This document shows positions 12,396-25,600 of a stretch of DNA of 64,000 nt, piece by piece. The DNA comes from Scolanthus callimorphus (lineage: Eukaryota > Cnidaria > Anthozoa > Actiniaria > Edwardsiidae). Location: the NCBI GenBank assembly GCA_033964015.1, contig CM066913.1, positions 19,181,854 through 19,245,853 of the forward strand, in the 5' to 3' direction. How positions within the stretch are numbered: the stretch's first letter is position 1; every line of letters starts with the position of its first letter. The translations under genes were made by a program, and so were the position numbers. Below the pieces are notes generated by a model, which was not told where the DNA came from, did no database searches, and saw only the letters and a list, made by a program, of their open reading frames with translations.

Positions 12396-12554
12396 AAGGA
12401 TTATTGGACTGTGTAGTGACCGCACCGTTACGGTATTGTGAAGAACCGTGTCTAAGCATTTTGATTGGTTGATTAGTAATTTCGCGTGATTTGATTGGCG
12501 GATTGGTAGAAGGTGCCGTAACCGTAACGTGCTCCGTCCTCTCTACAGTCATAC

Positions 12555-13000
12555 GACATTATTATTCAGCACATCGATGCACTGCCCAAATACGGTCATT
12601 GGAACGACAATAACTGTCTTTTGTAAGTGACAGGTTACATGACATATATCCTGCGATCCGTCATCTGAGGGAAATGTGTGTTGAAGCTCGTAAAACATAC
12701 GCAAAAGTAATGTTTTCCAGGAGTTTTTGGGGTTAACTCCGGTGTAATAACCATTCCCAGAGGACACCTTTGTGTTCAGTTCTTATTTCATCATGATTCG
12801 TTCTACCAAACAAAGGAAGCTTTGTGACGCAGTTCGTGAGCAATGACAGGTTATTACACCGGAGATAAGCCAGTTTTTGTGCTATCGATGTGCTGAATAA
12901 TAAAACCATTATCCTGCTCGATTTTGCAGAATGTCGCAGAGTATCAGAATATTTGCAGAGTATCAGACGATATTCTGCGCAAACTCACAGGATAATGGTT
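12555..13000. repeat. dispersed repeat, family member 1
   Basis: ATTATTATTCAGCACATCGATG with TGCCCAAATA, GGTCATTGGAAC and a right part ATTTTGCAGAAT followed by CACAGGATAATGGTTAA is also found, diverged but collinear, at about 57768-58060 in the opposite half of the window. This is an interspersed repeat of about 300-450 bp. Confidence 0.7.
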
Positions 13001-14669
13001 AATCAGCTCTAGGATAGTGTACAGAGTACAGATAGTGAGAGTTATCAGTGATGTGGCCTTAATTTCCAAAGGAAACAGATAAAGGATTTGGATAGATTAA
13101 CAATACACACCGTCGATGCTTACACAGCGACGGGTGAAAATCTCTCGACCAATCAGAAATTGAGCAACATCTGTAAATATGTTGAAAAATAATTTGTACA
13201 AACATACAAGTGGCCTTACTGAAATCTACTAAATAATTATCTTTTGGCTCTGTGCACGGAGTTGGTGCCGACTAGCGTAACATGTACATTGGCACTGGTG
13301 CCTTTTAGCGGAGCGTTTAGGATGCAGATCGTTGCGTATTGCGGCGCCTTTAAGTGTTGCCTTTTTGCGTTGCAGTTTAGCGTTGCTTTTTTAAAGTACT
13401 CAGTAGAAATGCCAGAAAATCAACTACCAGTACTCGAGGAATTAGTAAATATCCAAGAAACAATAACGGCGATTGAAGGAATATACGGTTTTTAGTCAGC
13501 TTCTTTAGTTCGTGACAGAAATAAGAGAAAAACAAGCCATTGTATAGCACTGTTCACGCTGACGTCATCCATTGTTATTGTGCCAACCAGAAATAATGAT
13601 AAATAGTAAATAGCGCTATTCTTCTTTATAGCAGACAACATCTCCGATATAACAGATATTGCATATTTCTTTTAAGGAGAGAATAGTATTTTCACATGAA
13701 TAAGAGGTTAGTAAAATTTGCCGCCATTATTTCGATTCGGTGTATGACTGTATTGCGCATGCCCAGAAACATAGTCAGACACAAGACAATGATGCAATTT
13801 CCATTTTTTGACAGACACATTCAAACTTAAAGTGAAAACTTAAACTTAAAGGTGCTTTTTCACGCATTGGTATTGGTGTTTCAATACAATTCATTCAATT
13901 TTTCGACTGAGGGTCCACTCGTATACCGTATGTCCATACTGTTTATCATCAAATGCGGGTTAAACTTACCACTAAGATGTACGCAGTTTACATTCATGAG
14001 TTGGTGCCAGTAGTGAGTTCTGTCACAGAGGAACGTCGCTCCCGCGTCCCAAAGCCTGATGCAAAACCTATTGGGCAATAAGAAACAAGTGACGCACAGG
14101 TAGGAACTAGGGCGCCGACCTTGCAGGACAAGGTTCCATGTAAGCTCGCGCGTTTTTAGATAGTAATCTCGCGAGGGAAGGCTCATTCTGGACCTCAGAG
14201 CTCCCCGGCTCGTCACCTCGCGGGGGAGGCTCTGGTGGCAGCCACTTACGAATGCGCGAGATTTGATACAGAGCCGCGTTGAGAAACACCTTTCTGCGCA
14301 TGCCCCAACGTGTAAAATCAGCAAATCAGTGAAGGCCCTCAAATGGATGTCCCCAGAGCCTCCCCCGCGAGCAGACGAGCCGGGGAGGTCTGGGTACGAG
14401 AATGGGGAAGTCTCTGGTGACGGCCACTGACGCATGCGTATAAGGAATCGACTTGTTTACGCCTAGAAATTACATGTAGAGCATAGAAAGGAATACGTTG
14501 AAAAGACGACTAGCAAACTAATTTTGGTGTTATTTCCAAAAGCGAGATAAAGCTTGTACTATGTACGCATGCGCGCCGTTTTAGCCAATCAGCGAAGGCT
14601 CTCATATGGCTGTCACCAGAGCCTCCCCTGCGAGGAGGTATGAGCGGGGGAGCTATTGGTACGAGAATG

Positions 14670-15560
14670 GAGAACAAGACCCCGTCCACGCTACTCCGTT
14701 TTCAAACGAGAACGGATACTTTTTGCTCCGGATACGGCTATCGTCCACACTACAACGCCGAAAACGATCAACGAAAACGGATCAATCAGACCCCGTCCAC
14801 ACTACTCCGTTTTCAAACGAAAACGGATACTTTTTGCTCCGGATACGGCTATCGTCCACACTACAACGCCGAAAACGATACCGAAAACGGATCAATCCGA
14901 AAACGCTATCCAGAGTGGAGCGATCTGAAAACGGAGCTGTTTGAAAACGCTGTTTTCTAGTGTGGACGGGTGAAAACGATGCTATCTGAAAACGATGACG
15001 TCATCACAGCAAACCCGACCAATTTAGCGGGCCGACAGATCGAAATGCGCATGCGTTGAGCTTGTTTGAGCATGCCCACTGAATGCATAAGAGCGTTTTC
15101 ATACGGATAAGCGTTGTAGTGTGGACGGGCGAAAACGATACGAAAACGATAAGTGTGGACGCAAATCTTTTTGAAAACGGAGAAAAAAGTATCCGTTTTC
15201 GTTTGAAAACGGTGTAGTGTGGACGAGGGCTCAGAAAACGCTCTCCAGAGTGGAGCGATTTGAAAACGGAGCTGTTTGAAACCGCTGTTTTCTAGTGTGG
15301 ACGGGAGAAAACGATGCTATGTGAAAACGATGACGTCATCACAGCAAACCCGACCAATTTAGCGGGCCGACAGATCGAAATGCGCATGCGTTGAGCTTAT
15401 TTGAGCATGCGCACTGAATGCATAAGAGCGGGTACGCGTTGTAGTGTGGACGGGCGGAAACGATACGAAAACGGTAAATGTGGACGCAAATCTTTTTGAA
15501 AACGGAGCAAAAAGTATCCGTTTTCGTTTGAAAACGGTGTAGTTTGGACGGGGTCCAAGA
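14670..15560. mobile_element. nested inverted-repeat elements (CCCCGTCCACAC...CCGTTTTC family)
   Basis: CCGTCCACACTACTCCGTTT and AACGGATACTTTTTGCTCCG occur twice at the left (14683 and 14785), and the reverse form (CAAAAAGTATCCGTTTTCG then GAAAACGGTGTAGT) occurs twice at the right (about 15185 and 15505). Internal blocks with ACGATGACGTCATCACAGC are also duplicated (about 14993 and 15328). The layout fits two related MITEs, one duplicated next to or inside the other. Open frames here are repeat artefacts. Confidence 0.8.
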
Positions 15561-16641
15561 GATGCGATTAAGGCCTAGGGCATATGTCGAATTAGAGTCG
15601 CGTCGAATGCATTTAAAACAATAGATCATTTGTTGTTTGAAAGTGTAATGAGTCGGTATGTTTTGAAAAAAATGTAAATTCGACGTATGCCCTAGGCCTA
15701 AGAGCGAGTCAGAAATTACAATGGGATCTAATTAACCTCCTCCATCGGGCCTTTCTCTTTTGCCATACTCCGAGATATATTTGAAAAGTTATTTTTACTG
15801 TTGATCAACAGATGTTGACCATTTCGCCCAAACGTTAAGCAGAAAAGAAAATAATCTTAACTCTGACGTGTTCGATCAGCATGGCGAAGGTAAAACGTTA
15901 TAGTATCAAAGAACATCCGCAAACGCGAGATGTACAATTATTTCATGATTAAAAGTCACTGAATGCAAAGAGCGAGAGGGAAGAACACAATTGTTGGAAC
16001 GACACTGAAATCACATTGAATGGTATATTTTTTCATAGTATTATAATATGACCTCAGTCAGTCCTGCATTTTGATTGGTTGAGAGGAGTGTGATTTCAGC
16101 GTAACAGTGTGATTTCAATCATCGAGGAGTGTGATTTCAAGCCGCAGTCAGTTTTAGAGACAAAATGTGCAGTGAATGACTTAGATCATATTATAAAGAA
16201 TTAATAGCACGTCGAGTGAAATTACAAACAGTTTAGACATATCACTCGTGGAATTTCTGCCAAATATCACCACAAACCATGCTATTACCTATACAAATCT
16301 CTATTTAAAAAAATATAATATTACTGAAATTACACTGAAATGTATATTTTAAATGTTTCATAAAATCTCAATATTTTAGTAATTAATTGCAGTTAATTCG
16401 TGATGTCACCGCGGTGACACAAAGTACCCGCGAGATTAAAAATTCAAAGCCAACCTGCAAATCAGCATTCAAATCAGTACACAATCAAACTGTTCAGCGG
16501 CGTTACTAACCTTCCGTCCCACGTGTTTGTAGCTGGTACACCAGCAAGCGCGAGGTGCTTTGTCCGCAAAACTCCTCGTTGTCAGTTATAAACAGATTTG
16601 TCTTGATCTGGCTCTTTCATCTCGAGTTCTTTCAGTTCACG

Positions 16642-19600
16642 ATGCTGCGTTATGTATTTGTGGTTGTGGTTCTAGCTAAGGCAGTCGCAGGCGACGAGGG
16701 GCCCGACATCATTAGCCGGTCGGCGGATTCCTCGCTACCACGGTGGGACCCTGTCAAGGTAAAACTTTGAAAAGAAGTTTATTTTGAACTTGAAATCGCT
16801 CTAGTGTGATGCGTTCATCCGAGGTACATTCTTGGCAAGTTTCTTAATGCTTTTTCAGTTTTTCCATGATATGAGATTATCTTTTCCTCACCAATCATTT
16901 TCTCCTAATACATGTTTTCGACGCGTTTTGAAACATCTTTTGCGCTTTTCAATGTGTTTCGCTGCCCAGACAAGACTACCGTCTCTAATTAACTGTGACA
17001 GGAAAGCAAACACTTACACTAGGGAGTTTCTGGGGAAGTTTAGTCTGGTAACTCTAACATATACTTTTAAAAGAAAAATTGGTTTGCAAAAGCGCAGAAA
17101 TCTAACTTATTCAACACTTTCAATAAAAGAAACTTTGTAATGTAAACAACTGAAAAATGGGAAAAAATTGCCATTAAATTAAAATTTCGTTAAATAGAAA
17201 ACCGGTAAAATGACCTGCTGTCCTGTGTTGTTTCTGGAATTCTGAACAAACTGTATTAGACGGGTCGTTTTACTAAGTGAAGGTGCTGAACAAAACACGA
17301 TTCGCAGTTAAAGGAAGATAAACTTTGATTTTCTACGTTGTTCTACGTCTACGTTATACACTTAATGACTGCTCTCGAGGGAAACAGCGAGTTTTGTTTT
17401 CCTGAGAATCTCGATCAAGATTCAAGATTCGAGGGAAAACAAAACTCGCTGTTTCCCTAGAGTGCAGTCATTAAGTGTTAATACACGATTAAAATAGTGT
17501 TAATACACGATTAAAATAGTCCATGTTTTTATTTTCCCGCTCTGGCGATGTAGCCCGCGCGGGCTACATTGAGTTTGTACCTTTCCACGTGACCATGATA
17601 GAACCAATCAGAGCGCGCGTTTTGATCGAACAAACATGAGCTAGATAGATAGATAGTTTTATTCGGCTGGCTCGCAGAGCCCAGCCTCATAAAATGGGCT
17701 TGTTTCACAAGTCGTTTCCCCCAGTCTCATTTGCTTTCGCGTAAACCGACGACCGTGTGGAATCTGGTACTCGCAAGCCGAAGACAAACCGAGCGCGAAC
17801 GAAAATAGCCGAAACTTAGCGACTAAACGGCTTTGCAACGAGAAGCTCCGATCCTTTCCGTGTCTTGTCCGAGGTTACTCGAGTTAGCCGTCGGCTGTTC
17901 GGGTTTTTACGTCAGAACATGTGCTAAAAGTGATGAGCTTGTTGTTCTGTCAGCGAGGATTTCAGTTTCCCCGGGGCATTCGGTGAGATGCGAGCTTTGC
18001 TCAAGATTAGAAAGGTTAAAGAATTGTTCACTTTACTATCCAATACAGAGGAAAAACTAGTTTTACTGGAAGAGTGTTGGACTTGTATGTCGAGAGCTCG
18101 AAATCTAGATCGAAGTTTTAAAGTGACTTGTTGGTGTCGCGAAAGTTGTTGTCTACTACAGGTGTTGTTTTGCGAGTAGCGAGTCGAGTACATGAATTCT
18201 GCTTTGATTTGATGGTATTTATAGTTCTGACTGTATTAATAATAATATTGTAAAAGCACTTCTGATGCCATGTTCTCTGAACTAAGCGTGAGAATGTTTT
18301 TATTTGTGTAGTACACTTGGTACAATCACTGAAATGATTGGCCTCAAGCATTGTATCCAGAAACTTAACTTAATGCGCCTAAAACTTCCATCAATAATCA
18401 TCGCAATTCGGCAAATTGTACACAAACAAATTAAATCTGTAAAAATTCAATGAACATTACAAACCACTCCCCCCCCCCCAAAAAAAAAGAAACGAGTGCA
18501 TGGGCTTCACTGGAAATGATCCAGTTGGCTTTCAAACCAGAAATTTGTTTACACGCAATCGCAATGTTTGGCTTTTGTGTTTTGTCCTCTTTTTTGCCCA
18601 CAATTTCTTACTTTGTATTGTGTGGTTCCAGGAAATATCCATCCCCCCCCCCCTAAACACACACACACACACCACGGGACGTGTACTCTTTTGAAGTGAA
18701 ATCCGCAGAAGGGATTGGAAATTCCAGAGGATTTGGAGGGAGGGGGATTTGCTTTTTTCTATACAAATACTGTATTTACTACTTTATTTATTTTGTTATG
18801 AGAATTCTACTTTGGGGGATGGATATTTTCTGGAACCATCCAATCATGTCTTCAAATATTCCAACTTTAAGGAGGCTGCCTACATTTTTTTCTGCCCTCA
18901 ACACCCAATCTTTGTATGCCTGCTGTTCAGGCTCAAAAACCTGTACCAGTCTGAACTTTCACATGGTTACCCTGGAGGGTTTGAACTTTATTGTAGTGTG
19001 CATTTTGTTGTGATCGGAGTTGCTATAGCAACGTTATAACCACACCCTTGTTTATAATTAGCAGCCATCAGACGCGTTGCGCGACCTAAACTTTTAAAAT
19101 GACACCCCTCGCACTAATCCCTGAGTAGCTAACATTAACCACAGCACGTTTGGAGAGAATTCATTGGGCCGATTTTATGTTACTCGAACGGACTTTTTCA
19201 GCCTCCAAAATGTTAATTATGCCGCAAAGTATTTCCTTGAAAAATAATGGCTAATATCTGCGGAATAAAGCAATCCTTGCCGCCCGAATAATCTACAAAC
19301 CCAAGGCAATGTACCAGCCAATTTTCACTTCTTAGAATGCTTCCGATTTTGTTTGGCATGTGTTCAAGGAAACTGCAAACTTTGAGAAATTATATTATAT
19401 ATACCTCCCGCCACTGATAGAATCAAGTTTCAAGGTTTGCGAGGTCAAAAGAAAATGAAGAACGTAACGCAGAAACGCAAAATAAGGTCAGAACGTTTCT
19501 GAAAAGTATGAATGCATACAGGAATATCCTTAACAAAATACGAGCCAGCCATAAAGCCACATTGGCTCTTGTTAAATATAATTACATGACAGCCATAAAA

Positions 19601-22600
19601 AGCTGAATTGCGTAATTTACAATTTTAAAAATATTATAATATAGATAATTATATAAAAGGATAAATAAATAAATAAGAAAGATATTATTTACATTTAAAT
19701 GCTATATTAACTAACAATCTATATGGTAAAAATCTTAACTCTGATTAAAAACACGGCTGCACATAGCTAGGATAAAGGAGCGCCGGAACCGTTCTGTGCG
19801 AAAGCGTAGCATGCTGTATTTCTTTTGAGATCTAAGGTTATGGTCACAGTTCTTGCGTGGTGGTATTAGGTCCGATCAAGAGTGGATTAACAAGAGTTAG
19901 AATCTTTCGTACAGTATTTGTCCACATCACAGTCAGAAAAGTGTCTATTTTTAGATTTGAATTTCGCGCGCGAAAGTATTCGAATGCTCAGGTTCGAATG
20001 CTCGTATACCCAATACACAACAAATAGAGAATATTCTACCTTATCTTTGCGACTTTAAAGGTTTTTCGATTGATCTGCGAATTAATTTTAGGCTGGATCT
20101 CACAACTGTTTTGCGTGGCGAGAAAGTGGGAACCCTGTGGATGACACATTTTCGCGGGAATCCTTGTTGCAAAAATAGACACTTTTCTGACTGTGATTCG
20201 GGCGTACATAGTAAATATGGAAACTCTTGGTAATCCACTCTTGGTCCGATAATTTGTGATCGCATGAGATACTATCGAATAATTTAGAGCACTGCTGTTC
20301 GCGCCTTGCCTCGTATATAATAATAATCCTTATTGTTATATAGCGAGTGCTCACTCCAACCGAGCGCGCGCTCTTATTGGCTAAATCAAGGTCACGTGGT
20401 GAAGTACAAATCAAATATTCCCCGATCAGTCAATATTTCGAAAAAATTATTGACTGGTCGGGGAATATTGCTTTCGCCCGTCGCGTTTGAGAGCGGGAAA
20501 AAAGAGAAAGTTTATTGTAAACACGCGAGTCTCTTTAAAAACCTTTGCTAATTTTGATAAGTTTTTGCTAATGCAAGAAAATTGTGTTGTTTATGAGTGT
20601 TTTCCCTTTACATGATGCAGTCGCGCGCAAACTTTGTAACTTCTCTTTTCATTCTTGAAATACATTTGTTTTGACTTAATAATTGCAGTATATTTTCTGC
20701 TATATAACAAAACACTTAATGACTACTCCCTCGGGAAACACCAGTTTTGTTTCCCTCGAATCTCGATGTTTCCCTCGACTTCGTCTCGGGAAACATCGAG
20801 ATTCTCGGGAAACAAACTGATGTTTCCCTCGGGAGCAGTCATTAAGTGTATATTATATAGCTCGTGTTTATTCGATCAAAGCGCGCGTTCTGATTGGTTC
20901 TATCATGGTCACGCCGGCTACAATTAAAAAATTGTTGCCCGCGCGGGCGACATCGCTAGAGCGAGAAATTTCGGCGGACTATTTTTACCGTATTTTCTTT
21001 TTGCTATATAATAAAACACTTAATGACTGTACCCACGGGAAACAGCGAGTTTTGTTTTCCCTCGACTTCGTCTCGGGAAACATTGAGATTCTCGGGGAAA
21101 CAAAACTCGCTGCTTCCCTCGAGAGCAGTCATTAATTAAGTGTATATTATTATATAACTCGTGTTTATTCGATCAAAGCGCGCGCTCTGATCGGTTCTAT
21201 CATGGTCACGTGGCGGGCTACAAATTCAATGTAGCCCGCGCGGGCTACAATTAAAAAATTATTGCCCGCGCGGGCGACATCGCTAGAGCGAGAAATTTCG
21301 GCGGACTATTTTTACCCATGTTTACCGTATTTTCTTTTTGCTATATAATAAAACACTTAATGACTGCACCCTCGGGAAACAGCGAGTTTTGTTTTCCCTC
21401 GAATCTCGATGTTTCCCTCGACTTCGTCTCGGGAAACATCGAGATTCTCGGGGAAACAAAACTCGCTGTTTCCCTCGGAAGCAGTCATTAAGTGTATAAT
21501 GTAGCCTGAATTTCAGCTATCCCTTCGCTCCCGATCGTACCTCACTTTGCGAGAAGAGACGTCTGAATTCACCATGAGATTTTCTCATCAATTATGTATC
21601 ACTGCCAAGCAAAAAGTAGTTTTTTACATTGTTTCCAAGACAACGCACGCCTTCTTCAACAGTTGTGGCGCTTTGGTTTCTGGCTTGGGAGTGTAGGTTT
21701 TGGTCGAGGGTTGAGGGTAAAATGTCGAGGGTAAGATGTCGAGGGTAAGAAGTCGAGAGTCGAGGGTAAGATGTCGAGAGTCGAGGGTAAGATGTCGAGG
21801 GTAAGAAGTCGAGAGTCGAGGGTAAGATGTCGAGGGTAAGAAGTCGAGAGTCGAGGGTAAGATGTCGAGGGTAAGAAGTCGAGAGTCGAGGGTAAGATGT
21901 CGAGGGTAAGAAGTCGAGAGTCAAGGGTAAAATGTCCAGGGTCGAAGGTAAAATGCCGAGAGTCGAGGTTAAAAGTCGTGTTTGTACGACTAGTTCAAAT
22001 TCTGTTTGCATGTTCTAAACGCTGTTGAAACAATGCTTTCATCGCTCTTGGACAGGTTGGACATGAGCGGGATGTTATCCAGTTCCAGAATGCAGGAGAG
22101 AGGGCAGCAATAGCACGCTTGAAAACAGTCAGCGTCAAGCCGCCAGTATTCAGTAAGCAGCAAACGAACACTTTTCACTATAGTTACAGACACCTTTTTG
22201 TCAAATCCACAGTTATTTACCTTTGTTCACGTTTCACTTCAAAATTTGCTTATTAAGTTCGTGGTTGACACCATAACATTTTCTTGACCAAAACCTGAAA
22301 GAATATAATGTAATAAAGCTTCCAAACAAATATCTACAAACAAGTATTTTTCTTTGATTTGCTGAATTCAATCGATGGAAATGGGATTCTTTTTCTGACT
22401 CGGCATGTTGCTACGTTGACAAAATGGCCACTGGCAGTGAGAATTTGTAATAAGAAAAAAAGCATTTATAGAGAAATTTACAGTTGCTTTCTGTGGAATA
22501 TTATGGGTGACAGAAAGTAATTATTTCTATAATAATAATTTCTTTCTTCGAGATCATGAAATATCGCAAACGACGTTCTTCGCAAAATGTTATGGCCAAA

Positions 22601-25600
22601 GTCGGACAAAGCTGCGATTCGCTAGGCCGTCTAACATGCTACTTTATGCAACTTAATATGTTAGAAGATATTAATGTTAGCAAATTGTCATACTTGGTGT
22701 GTTTCAGGAATAGATAACTTTCTGTCGCCGGCGGAATGTGACCACCTCATTATGTACGCCAAGAGACTCGGCTTCAAGAGAAGTCCTCTCGTTAGAGACC
22801 CTGACAGCATTAGCGATGAGACATCTGAGAAGACGTTCAAGCAGTGGGATGCGAACGGTGATGGTTTTATTGACTCTAGAGAGGTGAGTAAAGTAAAGCG
22901 CTTATTCTCATAGCTCTAAGCGCTTTACATTTTCTATAACTCATCCTATAGAAACCAGTTTTATAAACATGAGTGTGTGTTAGTATGGTGAGTTCTGTGA
23001 CACAGAGGTTGGGCAACTTCCGACGGTCCTCGTGGCACTTTAACGTCCCTCTGGTTCCGATTAGTGTAGGTATGTGAGAGACGGGACCTACGGTTTAACA
23101 TCCCTATCCGAGAAGACGCGAAGGTCTAACCATTTGCAGATATTAGAGTAAAGGCAGCAGCTTCTCCTCAATTATTTAGAAAAGATCCTGAGTGTTGGTC
23201 CGGCCGGGGTTTGAACTCCCAACTTCCCGCACAGAAGCCCGGCGCTCTACAACTGCACTAACCGGTCGGCGGTTTGAGGCCATTAGGCCCCAGTTACAGT
23301 TGATGTGTTTAACTGGTCGCCACTTTGGTGACTAAAGCTTAAATTCTAGTCGCAAACATGAAGAAAAATTTTGTCACATTGCCGAGAGAATCGTTTGCAA
23401 TTTCGGGCGCTAGGAGAACAAGCAAATAACAACTGATTGATGCCGCCTCAGAAAACAGTAATGACACCACGAATAACCCTAATAAGACGAATTACGTGTA
23501 GAAATCTCTAAAAACAAAGTTTCAAATTTGATTTACCAAATTCAATCGAAAACATTGTTCTATGTTCTCTAAATCAGCCGATGGAAATGGATGCTTTTTC
23601 CGACTTGGTATGTTGCTATGCTGTCAAAATGGCGGCTGACACAGGCTCTTCACTGAGTCAGACGCGTCTAGCATTCTTGTACCAGAGCTACTACCAGAGC
23701 AAGCAAGAGTAACGATTTTATTGACTCACTCAATAAACCCCGCGGTTCTATTGCTTTACCTTCATAGGTACTGGTGTTTCCTGGGAAACGCGATATCTAT
23801 CTTACAAAGAAAGACGTTTTGAGCATGTAAGTATTGTTCAATTTCAAACTTTCTAATATTCTAATATTTTAATATTATGTTTTCGCCCTCTTTCACCACA
23901 TCATAAACGCGTGTAATGTGCAATAACGACAATCATTTTTTTTAGGTTTAAAGAACTGGATATGGACCAAGATCAATATGGTAAGAGCTATGTATACAGC
24001 CGAGAGCAAATTCGCATTTACGCGGTGTATATAAGTTTTATGAAACCACTAAAATCTCGTATTTTGTGGTAGTTCTGGAAAGGTATTTTTTCGGTAACTA
24101 CGAAAACGATTGGTGTTGGACAAAACTTCAGCCCACTTTACCATGAACCGGAGGTCTTCTAGCCCAGGTCCCGGCAATCTAGAAGAAAACGTGCTCAATT
24201 CAAGAGGGTTGTAAGTGAACTGGGATCTCGATCATTAACCAAGTTAACACGTTTGTCCGGGCCCGCTAGCCCTTCGCTCTCAATCTCGTACCCAGAGCCC
24301 GTCATCTTTTGGCCAGCGGCATGATTCAGGGCTCTGGGGGATCCGATTTGTGAGCATGCGTGGTAGGTCAAAAACGTAACGAACTTTCATACAACGTTCA
24401 AACCGGAAACCCAGAATCTGGGTTTAAAAAAAAGCGATTCCCCCAGAGCACCCCGGCTCTGGGTACGAGATTGCTTCGCTCTGTAAATTAATGTAATTTG
24501 TTTGGCTGATATTTCCCTATAACTAACACGTTAACACGTTTGGCCGGGCCCGCTAAATTGGTGTAATTTGTTTGGCTGATATTTCCCTATTTTCATTTTT
24601 CCGTTGTTATACTAATGTTTCGCGTTTCTTTCAAAAACTGGGTAGCTATCTAGCTACATGTAGATTAAAATGAGCATATAACAAGCTAACAATACTTCAA
24701 CTCCTTTCGTGCAGGAAAAATCAGCTTTGAAGAATTTAAGAAGACCGGAGTCCCTGCAATCAAGGAACATTTTGACAAGCTACGTAAGATTCCACGCATG
24801 CGTAGTCGCAACAGCGAGCAAGCCTGGATGTTTCATGATGATCCAAAGTACCCACTCCTTGCAGATTTCCACGGAAGGTAAAACCCCGTCTAAGATAACA
24901 GGGGATTTCGCATTCCTCGAAATGGAACAAATAGGCACTCAAAGAGTACATGGGTAGCTAGCGCAAGGTGGCTTACAAATATAAGGAACATCAAATGCAT
25001 GGTGGCAAAGTAAAAAGTTCTTTCGAGAGTTATGGTCGACATAAAGATTGGCATTGTCTGAATGGCTTCCTAGTCATACGAGGCCTACCCCGTGCTTGTA
25101 GTATACCGCGACTTTAGGCGACGTAAAGCGATTTAAGGTCCCGCTTCATGCCAAAACCATTTAAACATGCAAAATTATCATTCAGTCCTAATATGGAATT
25201 CCATATAATTATTTCCTGTAACGTTGTAGAAATTTATTAATTTGATCAACTCAAATTAGTCGTGCTTGAGGAAGGCATATGTAACGAATGTATTTCATTC
25301 TAATGAAATTGGAGCTTCAGTTAGTAATTCATTCTGATGAAATCGGAGCTTCAGTTAGCAATCTACTGAATCTTTTTATCACAGATTGTCTCGACTGTCC
25401 GGTCTTCCAAAATACATGGTTCGCAATTCGGAACCAGTCCAGGTGAGATTTTTATATCATTTTTTATTTGATCAACTAAATGATATATTATGATAGAGCA
25501 CTAGCTTCTGTTTCGTTTGCTTGTTTTTGAATCAAGTAAACGAACGGGTTGCTTAGGGAGCAGGGATAGCTGCATTGCAGTGGGATAGCTGTCCTAGGGC

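Larger units (their letters stand above)
11872..16641. other. intergenic region between P4HTM-like copies B and C
   Basis: No gene was recognised. The region is mostly transposon-derived: a hairpin at 12210-12395, a dispersed repeat at 12555-13000, MITE fragments at 14190-14660 and nested inverted repeats at 14670-15560. The stretches 13000-14180 and 15560-16640 look single-copy and AT-rich. The last few hundred bases should contain the promoter of copy C; I could not define a clear core promoter motif. Confidence 0.55.
16759..22055 (+). other. copy C intron 1 (5.3 kb), repeat-rich
   Basis: The donor AAG/gtaaaa at 16759 and acceptor gacag at 22051-22055 bound the longest intron of the array. 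It holds four copies of a CACTTAATGACT palindrome (17360-17485 and three within 20700-21510), a TAGA microsatellite near 17642, C-rich and CA-rich tracts at 18467-18672 and a 35-bp minisatellite at 21700-21975. No internal gene was recognised. Confidence 0.8.

Noticed and set aside
14606..14960. Three overlapping open frames of about 90-112 codons
   Set aside because: They cover duplicated MITE ends; the peptides repeat with the DNA repeat.
21592..22011. 139-codon minus-strand frame with repeated S-T-L-D-x-L-P
   Set aside because: It is a translation of the 35-bp minisatellite and overlaps the intron side of a well-supported plus-strand exon.
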